Both the position numbers and the translations under genes were made by a program. A stretch of DNA of 64,000 bases, from contig NXFV01001611.1 in assembly GCA_002803225.1 (NCBI GenBank), positions 1 through 64,000 of the forward strand, written 5' to 3'. The notes under the pieces were generated by a model. It ran no database searches and had not been told where the DNA came from. It worked only from the letters and a program-made list of their open reading frames with translations. Within the stretch, counting starts at the first letter, position 1. Every line of letters begins with the position of its first letter. The DNA is from Gamarada debralockiae. Lineage: Eukaryota; Ascomycota; Leotiomycetes; Helotiales; Hyphodiscaceae. This document shows positions 55,776-64,000 of this stretch, one piece after another.

Positions 55776-57701
55776 TTAATGAGAGCCGTTAGTAAGAGGC
55801 GGGTTTTCGATGCCGCTTGGTTTGAGCTCGCCATTTACGCCGTTGGGCTCTAAGACACCGTTGCGGTGGACCTCGTAGGGAGTGGAGAGATTCTCGACTA
55901 TGAGGCCGTCGAAGAGTGGGAATAGCCCGTGACTTTGATGGAAGTCGTTGTGAACTGCGAGATATTAGCATTGTCGAGAGAGAGTGTTTGAATTGAACAT
56001 ACCAATATTGACGAGAGACCACGTTTCCATTATGTTCTCGATCAGTTGGCGACTCGGACTCAAAGATGAATGGCAGTGTGCCCAGTCCAAACCCAGTCTG
56101 AAAGCCTCATCCTTCCATGCCAAGAAACTGATCGTTTCGACGATGGTAGGTTGAACAATCTCTTTTCCTGGGAAGACACCCCAAGTGACTGCATTCGGCC
56201 CATCTCCTGGGGCGTTGGTCTTCAAGTCGCCAGTCTTGTTGACGGAGTAATACGTCAAGTCTGGGTCTTTCTCGATCCGCGAAATCAACTCGTCAATCAA
56301 CTTCGGCGATACCAGAAGTTCAAGGTACGCCTTCTGATAAACATAACCATTCGTCGGACCCCATCCATAAACCGGATCAGAAGACCTCACGCCATCAACA
56401 GATGGCTGGGAATTTATAGTCAGGAATCCGCGCTTGTTGAGGTTGATAAGATCTGCTTTGATGACATCGGCTTCGCTCGTAATTGGTGCTTCACTCCAAG
56501 GAAGACTTTCGACCTCGTTCTCGAGATACTTGACGAAGATATTGGCGATGTCCTGAATGGATTGAGGCTGTCCCCAGAGCTTGATATTCTGCTCGTTGGT
56601 TCCCTTCAGACCAATACCATAAGCGTCCAACTCGCCGAAAGCAGGAGATCTCGAGTCACCCCATCTACCGTTGGGGAATTCATCCCATTCCTGGGTTCGC
56701 GTAACGTATGACTTGTTTCTGTTCTTCCAGAAAATCGGACGAACATCTTCGTCTCTTCGCCCAAGAACAAGCGATTGTCTCCAAGGAAGGGCTTGCTTCA
56801 ATGGGCGTTCTATTGATGGCGTCAAATTCAGCTCTTCGAGAACCATACGAGTAGCTTGAGCTAGGTTCATAGTGTAGAAATGTAAATGGTGAATTCCAGC
56901 CGTAAGAATCTTCTTACACATCTCCGCCACGAGTCCCTTTCCAATCTCTCTAACTGCCGCATCGTCATTCTTCACTTCTTCTAGAGCAGCGGTCCATTTT
57001 GGTGGAATCTTGCATCCCATGTGGTTGCACCGTCGAAGAAAGCTTGCGTAAGTGCTGATGGGCATAATTCCGGGAACAATGGGAATCGTGATGCCTCTCG
57101 CTCTGACCTTTTCGACCCAAGTGACGAAGTTATCAACATCGTAGAACATCTGCGTAACGATGAATGTAGCTCCGGCATCAACCTTCTCCTTCAAATGGTC
57201 CAACAAAAGCTCCGGGTCGTCTTGGTCATCGCAACCCTCGGGGTACCCAGCAACGCCAATATCGAAATGATTGCCATAAGTATCCCGAATATGCTTGACC
57301 AGATCCTTCGCATATTGGAATCCCCCCTCAGTCGCAATCCATTTCTCCTTCTCTCTCGGCGGATCTCCTCGAAGGGCAAGGATATTGGTGCAGCCAGCCT
57401 TATACGCATTCTTGAGCGCCTCGTCGACCTTATCCTTCGCCATATCGGTGCAAGTCAAATGCATGCAGGTCTCCAGTCCATATTGAGCCTGAGCCACGGC
57501 CACCATCTCGCACGTCAGTTGTGCCAGGCGTCCTCCCGCTCCCCACGTTATGTCGATGAAGCTGGGTCCGAGTCCATGCATGCGGTCCATGCGGTCGTAG
57601 AGATTCTGCACACCCTGCGCCGTCTTGGGAGGGAAGAATTCGAAGGAGAAGGTGGGGTTTCCTGACCTTTCGGCTTCTGCTAACATGTCTTTGATATGCA
57701 T
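55776..57701 (-). CDS. MET13: Methylenetetrahydrofolate reductase (Met13 type)
   Basis: Exons 57701..56003 and 55954..55776; 625 aa; 48-nt intron. The enzyme reduces 5,10-methylene-THF to 5-methyl-THF for methionine synthesis. The catalytic TIM barrel begins MHIKDMLAEAERSG, TFSFEFFPPKTAQGVQNLYD, then IDITWGAGG, METCMHLTCTDM-like (here LETCMHLTCTDM), NILALRGDPPR, VTQMFYDVDNF and IVPGIMPI. The C-terminal domain begins after PIFWKNRNKSYV and contains DEFPNGRWGDSRSPAFG, INSQPSVDGVRSSDPVYGWG and NAVTWGVFPGKEI, ending with NIVHNDFHQSHGLF. The GVQNLYDRMDRM and GGFQYAKDL wording is closer to yeast Met13 than Met12. The C-terminal 35 residues are poorly conserved. Confidence 0.96.
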
Positions 57702-58582
57702 TTTGGCCGTTTAGGAATCGAGCCTTGATCGCGAGGCAAAGGATTGTCGGGCTGGTGGAAGAAAGGATTAGCAAAGTCCCAGCCTTCGCAAAGCTCTCGA
57801 TTGATTCATACTGAAGGAAAACGGTGAAGGTAAAACCGAAAGATCCACTCGAAGAGCAATCTCAAGATTTCCCCTCACCAGGCTACGTAGCACTAAGCTT
57901 AAGAGGACATGGACTTCACTTACCTCTGAAAACAAAACAAAGATTCTGCCGACCTCAAACTCTTGGCTCGACGACAATCTACCCCAATTTCTTTCCTATC
58001 CGGACCGCAACAATCCGCGGTCACTTTCTGCATGTAAGATGGTCAGCGAGAAAGGTTGTCAGGATTTGGGCGCAGATGGAAGGAATATCAACAGTAGAGC
58101 CGATCGGAAGGCGGTCTGCAACTCTTTTTAGGTTAGGCCATGCAGTTCGATGAGGTCAAATAAGAGCTATGCCCCCGCATAGAAGGAGAATTTATCCAGC
58201 TTAAAGGCTTAGATTTATCAAGAACAATATTTATCTTCCCTCGTCTATAAAAGAATGTAAAGTTTGCTCTGAGCCACAATAATTTCTGCGATGTCCTGGC
58301 ATCCAGTCATTGCATTCAGGAACAGAAAGACCCCTCATCAAACCCCACCAAAGTGGTTGTAATTGCCGTGCACGTGCCAAGAGATCCTCTGCCGGAAGGC
58401 ACCTCAAACAGCAAGGTACATACAAAGGTACTTAGCTCATATTGTTGTTCATTGTGTATCTCTCGTGCCTTTTTTACATCATGAGTGCAGCGGAACGCCA
58501 CTTCTCTACACAATTCATCCGTCCCAAGCGCCATGGATATCATAAATGCCACGCCCAAAACCAACAGCAAAGATTATTAATC
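57702..58582. promoter_or_regulatory. MET13 promoter region and GCP2 3' flank
   Basis: 881 bases, no gene recognised. A minus-strand frame (58316-58570) has a hydrophobic start but begins only at a non-ATG codon and overlaps the GCP2 3' end. Confidence 0.5.
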
Positions 58583-61453
58583 TCACGCCTGAGCACCACC
58601 CTCTTCATCAGTCCTCAGACCGCTATACTGGGTCCCTTGATTCGCTGTGCTCAACCTCGCACAAAGACCCAATAGAACCACCGTCTCGGTTGCAGCGTAA
58701 TGATTCAGCGCATCCAACAGAATTTGAAGATGCCTGCTGAAATTGTACTCGTACTTCTTGATAATGTCATTCATTTTTTCCATCCGTGCCTCATCAGCTG
58801 AGACCCCAGCTGCAGAATTCGATGCCGTTGACTGGCTTGAATCACTCCTCCGTTCTGACTGATATCGTGACCACTGTTGTTTGCTCATACTGGTGGGTTT
58901 CTGTGTACCGACCAAGTCAGGGTCGCTCTTTTCCAGTTCCCGTGAAAGCCATGCGGTGTAAGTTGCGAACAGGGTGCATGTTTGCATGAGTTTGGAGTGA
59001 ATCTAAGGATTGTAAGCATGTGATCATTTCAGAAATCGTAGAAACGTACCCTCAATAATCTGCTGTTGGTGAGCATGCACTCTTTCAGACAAGTATCGAG
59101 GAAGTCAACGTGATCTTGCATGAGCTCATCAACTGTCCGAACAGTTGGACCGGCGCCATCCTTACCGTCCTCCTTGGAGTTGAGTTTCTTCATCAAATTC
59201 TGCCAATTCGGTTCAATGACCTCCGCCGTGCAAAAGTACAGAAGTTGTTGAACGAAAACCAACATTCGAGCTCGCAGCGTGAAGACACGTCGTTTCCACA
59301 TTTCAAGCTCCTTATTCGAGCTCTTATGAGACCAACTGGCCGCTCTATTGTGCGTCTGCCAGCACGACACCAGCTGTTGCTCGAGGTAGCGTAATGAGAG
59401 AAGATATCGGAACAAGGCTTGATATCTCCAAACGGTCTTTCGACTGATCACGAGTGATACTGGGAATGGAACAGAGTAGTCTAGCTGCAAAGAAGTGAAG
59501 CCCACCGCAGCCTTGTCGCTTTCACTCATTGGTTGAGTAGCTGGCGTTTGGAGTGTTTCGCCCTGCTCTATCCCAGAGATATTGACGACTCTGGTCAAGG
59601 AATTGGTCAGGCTGATCTCGTTCATCTCAACCTTGATGTCCTCCTTGAATGGATCTTGCGCAGCGACACTACCTGGTTGCCGTAAGACGAGATCAAGTAG
59701 AGATTGCAGCTTGCTTGTATTAACATTCTTGACGGGCTTTCGAAGTTCTGATGTCCCAAGTTCCAGGAAATATGAGAAGAAATCGGACCGATCCAGAAAG
59801 AAATAGTGTTTGAGCGATCGTAATCTTGCAGGTAGAGCATGAGTGGTGAGTAGAAGCTTCAGCAACGACTCGTTGGCATGAGCATAAGCACTATTGATAT
59901 TGTCCAGAAATCGATTGTCATCGAACGACCGAGGGACATCTTTCACAGCCTTGCTAACGTCCACTCCACCACACTCACGAACCACGTTCAGATATTTGCC
60001 GGCTAACAGAACTTTATCCTTCACGCCTTCAAGCTGCGGGGGTACGTCGTGATCCCGTATCGTGTATCGCCTCTCCCAGTACTCGTCGGTGTAATCTTGT
60101 TCAAGCCTTTCACGCTTGATACTCTTTTGCTCCCTGACCAAGAACTCAGCGTGGGGATCTTTGATACTTCCATGATGCAACCACTCGTTCAACATCATCA
60201 TATAAGGGCGACTGGCATCCCGTAATAACGAGGTCAGAAGAGATCGAGCAGCTGGGTCTCCAGACATTGTCTCCAAGCGTTTCGTGATGAGGCCCAAGAC
60301 ACTGCCACCTTTACAGATCTTCTTCCCTGGTATGTTCCCTGGCCCAAGATCCCCACCTTCTCGTAAAGTCTCCAGGATGTTCTCGATATCGTCAAAATCA
60401 CCATCAGAGTCATCCAGATCCTCTTCCAATAGAGAATTCCGTTTCAATATTTCGTGAGCCAATGAGTATAGCTGAAGCATCATGTGGCTAGTCGGAAGTG
60501 TATGGAGGTTCAGGACGTGCAATGTAAAGGAGGGGTTCGTCAGAAACTGTGTCTCTAGTTGCGCAATCAAGATCAAATAATCCTGCAGCAACTTTCGAAT
60601 CGCTGCACAGAGAGCATGGTTGACTGCGCCAAACTCCTCCCGACTCTGGACTTCCACAAAAGCTTCTATGGCCCCATAGTGCGTCGCCATTTTCAACATT
60701 GTAGTCGTAAGATCCTGCAAACTAGGATCCAATCCAGGTAGAATTTTGAATCCGGGTCCTGAAAGTCGATCCTTCTCAACGGAGGGGTTATAGTTCTTCG
60801 CAAATCGAATATATTGCCCCTCATATCCCATAAACACGAACAGTAGGTCCTCCAAAATGGCCGCTTCTTGAACCTCCAATGTCAGTTCGTGGAGAGCTTT
60901 TGGCTGCAATGACTGTGGAGCTTGTGATGCGATTGGTGGGATCGATACTCGAGATGCTAAAGGCGCACTTGTATGAGGTACTAGGGACGCTTCTGGATTC
61001 CATGGTGCTAGGACTGGTCAGAGAGCTGTAATTATTCCTTTAACTTTTGAGGGGCATACTCAGAGGTGCTTCCATCTTGCTTGATTTTGGTCGCGGATCC
61101 CCAGAATAAGCTCTACCTGCCTCGCTCGGTTTCGCTCGTTCTTGCGGCTGCACCGAAGGACCAGGTCTCCTCTCAGGACTTCTCGTTCTTGAAGTTACTG
61201 TCTCTCGTGTAGTGACTTGAACCCTCTCCGTCCGCCGCTCTTCAACTCCTCCTTTTGTGCGCTGTGAACCAGACGCCGTTCTTTTGTGCATAGCCCCGGC
61301 TGCAAAAGCTTGTGGTGACGGTGGTCGTCGTGGGTCTTGTCTCTCAGCTCTACTTCCTCCTTGCTGCCCGGAAGGAGCGCGGCTGCTCCCATTGTCGTTT
61401 GTTGTCCGTCGCTCAGAACGTGAAGATACTCTGGCATGGGACGCAGAAGACAT
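58583..61453 (-). CDS. SPC97: Gamma-tubulin complex component 2 (Spc97/GCP2)
   Basis: Exons 61453..61060, 61013..59050 and 59002..58583; 925 aa; introns of 46 and 47 nt. The protein nucleates microtubules at spindle pole bodies with gamma-tubulin and GCP3. Residues 1-130 are Ser/Arg-rich and disordered (HARVSSRSERRTTND, SQRTKGGVEERR). The GCP N-terminal (GRIP1) region begins LEVQEAAILEDLLFVFMGYE, GQYIRFAKNY. It continues with LRDASRPYMMMLNEWLHHGS, then the typical QDYTDEYWERRYTI and RDHDVPPQL. The C-terminal (GRIP2) gamma-tubulin-binding part contains LKHYFFLDRSDFFSYFLEL, YSVPFPVSLVISRKTVWRYQ and VDELMQDHVDFLDTCLKECM. The last junction gives LLRIHSKLMQTCTLF. An N-terminal exon further upstream cannot be excluded. 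Confidence 0.93.
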
Positions 61454-61805
61454 TGTTGTCACATCTGGGCTTCTTGGTCGCAAGAATCTAAGCAAGATAC
61501 CTAGTTAACAATCACTCAACGAGGGTAAATAATTGGCTTGGTGGGGATTTGCTGGTTTCCAGGCGCGTGGGGGATTTCTCGCGTCTACGCTAAACCTTAT
61601 TTGGCTCTAGCTTAAACCTGGGAGCTTCGTACTCTGGCTTCCGCCTTGTGTTTGGTAAACGATCAACTACTTGAGCTCATTCAACTCTTCATCCTAGCCA
61701 GGAACACGATACAACCTCCTACGACTCTCCTTGAAGCTTGCCTTCAAATTCCTTCTCCTCCAAACCCTTCCAAGCCGATCCTTTTACAACCACAAATTCG
61801 CCAAG
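61454..61805. promoter_or_regulatory. Divergent promoter region GCP2/PUP2
   Basis: 352 bases between the start codons. Both sides carry C/T-rich leaders. The frame at 61646-61834 is out of register with PUP2 and not a gene. Confidence 0.55.
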
Positions 61806-62728
61806 ATGTTTATTGCTCGGTCAGAATACGGTAAGTTGCTTTGGAGCTGTAAACATCTACTTCAGAGCTCTAGCTAATAATACAATAGATCGTGGTATCA
61901 AGTACGTATCCAGTCCGCCTCATTACAGCTCCCCTGAGGCTCGCGGGCGATTCCCAGACCCTAACCTTTTCACAGCACCTTCTCCCCAGAAGGCCGTCTC
62001 TTCCAAGTTGAATACTCCCTCGAAGCAATCAAGCTAGGCTCAACCGCAATCGGCGTAGCCACCGGCGGGGGCGTCGTTCTCGGCGTCGAAAAGCGCGTCA
62101 CCTCCACCCTCCTCGAGACCTCGTCCGTCGAAAAGATCGTCGAAATCGACCGCCATATAGGATGTGCCATGTCCGGACTGCAAGCCGATGCACGATCGAT
62201 GGTCGAGCACGCTCGTGTCGAATCGCAAAACCACGCTTTCCATTATAATGAGCCGTTGAGAGTCGAGAGCTGTACGCAGGCTATCTGTGATTTGGCGTTG
62301 CGGTTCGGTGAGGGTGCTGATGGTGAGGAGAGTATTATGAGCAGACCGTTTGGTGTGGCGCTGTTGATTGCTGGTTATGACGAGGATGGACCACAGCTGT
62401 ATCATGCGGAGCCCAGTGGAACTTTCTACAGATATGATGCCAAGGCTATTGGATCTGGTTCGGAGGGTGCACAAGCTGAGTTGCAGAACGAGTTCCACAA
62501 GGTATTCAACACCCGCAAAGGGATTCAGGGGCATTGCTGACCATTTCTTGATAGTCCCTTACCATCGAGGAAGCCGAGACTCTGGTTCTGAAGACATTGA
62601 AGCAGGTCATGGAGGAGAAGCTGGATTCGAAGAACGTTCAATTGGCGAGTGTGACCAAGGAGAAGGGTTTCAGAATCTACACAGACGAGGAGATGGCAAC
62701 GGTTGTGGAGAGATTACCAGCGAATTGA
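61806..62728 (+). CDS. PUP2: 20S proteasome subunit alpha5
   Basis: Exons 61806-61830, 61889-61901 (13 nt), 61976-62501 and 62555-62728; 245 aa, the family length. The first three exons rebuild [20 protein letters not shown] and [12 protein letters not shown], the proteasome alpha-subunit signature. [60 protein letters not shown] and [19 protein letters not shown] follow. The last exon ([20 protein letters not shown]) ends [10 protein letters not shown]. Alpha subunits form the outer ring and gate of the 20S core; they have no catalytic Thr. Convergent with the transcription-factor gene, 259 bases apart. Confidence 0.96.
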
Positions 62729-62987
62729 GCGGAAACGATACTTTGAACTCACAAATACAAGGCATGCATGGCGTTTCGAGGATTTACATTTCAGATCATT
62801 AGAGGTGAAAATTTACAGGTCGTGAATTCATGGCTGTCGCTGTGGATCAACCTAAGAAGCGCTCAAATGTACAAGTATAAGCTGTGCCAGCCTCCCTCAT
62901 ATTTTCCATCCCAATACACTTTTCCAACCCCCAAATCTATGATTCCATAGTATTTTCATCATTATCCAAATCCAGATTCTCAAAATC

Positions 62988-64000
62988 TTACTCAACACCA
63001 AGAATTCCCAGAGCATAATGTACTCTATCCGATCGTTTGATTACGAGTCTCCTCTCGTTGGTTTTATCCTCAAGAGCTCTATCAATTCTCCGTGAGCTAT
63101 TCCAGATGTCAGGGACGATTCTATCTTCAGTTGTCCGCGTGTACGGCGGATCTCGACCAAGCTCACCGGTTTTAACCCATGACGTCTCACACCCCGTGGC
63201 AATTGCTAGTGCGGTTTGCCATCCTGTCAATCGAGCTATGTCGCGAAGTCTGTTGATGGTCCAGGCTCGCTGTGTTGCGTTTTGGTACCGCAAATCGTCA
63301 GTACGGCTGTTAAGATTGTGATTCGGAGAAAACTTACTTGGACTCCAGCAACGAAAATACACGTCGCGGACTCAATCAGCGCAGCTCCAACGCCAGGACT
63401 AACTTGTGCCGTCATACTACAATCGGGCGCGATACCAGCAGCTATACGACCCAGCTCATTAGCAAAAGAAGCGGTTTGGCGCGCTGCTATCCCAGCAGCC
63501 ACCATCGCAGCCGGAGGCATAGACGGGTGGGCACGATGACACGCAATCAGAGCCATGTAGAAATTCATCCAGATCCCCGCAATTCCATACGTTCGATACT
63601 GCAGTGCCGTTCCAAATGGCGTCTGGATCGGCGGCGAGAATTCTGGACCTAGAGGTTGAAAGTCCTCACCAAAGTGGTCTTCGAGAATGCTGAATGCGTT
63701 TCGAATATCTTGCCACTCTTCTTCAGCTTCAATTCGAAGCGCGTCGAGATCCATGCCATTGCTGTCGTCACTTTGAGGAGACTCGTCTCGTGTCGACTGC
63801 TCGAATCCCATTGGGAGCTTGGGTGGAGCGACGCCGGGTACCATGCCGTTGAATGAAGGCATTGGAGGTGTTGGCAATCGCTGTTGGGGTGTTTGAGAGA
63901 AGGAATTGGACCGAGCTGGCATCTCCGTATTTCCAGGAGGTTGCCATCCACCATTTGCTTTCATTGCTAGCCTCTTTCTCTTAATGTCTTTGGATGCAAA
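62988..64000 (-). CDS. C-terminal part of a probable fungal Zn2Cys6-type transcription factor (partial)
   Basis: Exons >64000..63338 and 63269..62988; 68-nt intron with a CTGAC branch site. The frame stays open through the right edge (…IKRKRLA before the Met at 63964), so the N-terminus, with any zinc cluster, is outside the window. Seen here: a low-complexity Pro/Ser stretch, an acidic helix (MDLDALRIEAEEEWQDIRNA), then a region with FGTALQYRTYGIAGIWMNFY, MVAAGIAARQTASFANELGR, VGAALIESATCIFVAGVQ and, after the intron, RAWTINRLRDIARLTGWQTA and LAIATGCETSWVK. This wording is that of the C-terminal regulatory region of a group of fungal C6 factors. The DNA-binding domain is not visible, so the call is inference. 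Confidence 0.65.

Noticed and set aside
53885..57701. MDR oxidoreductase plus MET13 as part of a biosynthetic cluster
   Set aside because: Neighbours are housekeeping genes (MET13, GCP2, PUP2) and no synthase, transporter or pathway regulator is adjacent.
58316..58570. Minus-strand frame with a hydrophobic start and several Cys, resembling a secreted protein
   Set aside because: It begins at TTG rather than ATG, lies in the GCP2 3' flank, and the hydrophobic part before the first ATG would be lost.
57702..58582. Possible tRNA or other small RNA gene in this and other intergenic gaps
   Set aside because: No GGTTCGANTCC-type T-arm with a matching acceptor stem was found by eye; a covariance-model scan would settle it.

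Overview
The window is nuclear DNA of a filamentous ascomycete (Pezizomycotina). The evidence is dense single-copy genes on both strands, mostly 45-80 nt introns with GT...CTAAC/CTGAC...AG signals, and fungal-type proteins: a Clr5-domain protein, a Zn2Cys6-type regulator tail, a LaeA-like methyltransferase, Csf1, Lsb6 and Aim41. A leotiomycete-like fungus is my guess from protein style; no marker here fixes the species. Every spliced model below was assembled by hand from reading frames and splice signals. Each one closes in frame.

Layout. 1-2000: the 5' end of a Ty1/copia retrotransposon on the minus strand (gag, primer-binding site, 243-bp LTR), followed by a decayed integrase remnant. 2000-5700: an unknown six-span membrane protein, a badly broken epoxide hydrolase pseudogene and AT-rich DNA. 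5700-14600: housekeeping genes, namely RRP8 (rRNA methyltransferase), DDI1 (ubiquitin shuttle/protease), a GNAT acetyltransferase, URA5 (pyrimidine synthesis) and NOG1 (60S assembly GTPase). 14600-20700: a gene-poor island whose only convincing gene is a 12-exon LaeA-like methyltransferase, with an ORF broken by one TAG beside it. 20700-33450: a head-to-head pair, a DUF300/Hfl1-like membrane protein and the giant lipid-transfer protein CSF1 (3255 aa). 34400-49400: eEF2, an RS-rich protein, AIM41, the type II PI 4-kinase LSB6, a SNF2-RING ATPase and a Clr5-domain protein. 49400-53900: a possible small secreted cysteine-rich protein and an unknown single-span membrane protein. 53900-64000: an MDR oxidoreductase, MET13 (methylenetetrahydrofolate reductase), the gamma-tubulin complex protein GCP2/SPC97, proteasome alpha5 (PUP2), and the tail of a probable transcription factor cut by the window edge.

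There is no operon-like logic. Most genes are independent housekeeping genes, with ribosome biogenesis and translation represented by RRP8, NOG1 and eEF2. Divergent pairs that may share promoters are DDI1/GNAT, URA5/NOG1, HFL1-like/CSF1, the RS protein/AIM41 and GCP2/PUP2. I found no clear tRNA, rRNA or CRISPR, and no complete biosynthetic cluster. The most unusual items are the intron-split DDI1 start codon, stacked palindromes inside the URA5 intron, 21-bp repeats just upstream of URA5, tandem repeats in the copia LTR, the layered lesions in the epoxide hydrolase pseudogene, and the isolated intron-rich methyltransferase island.
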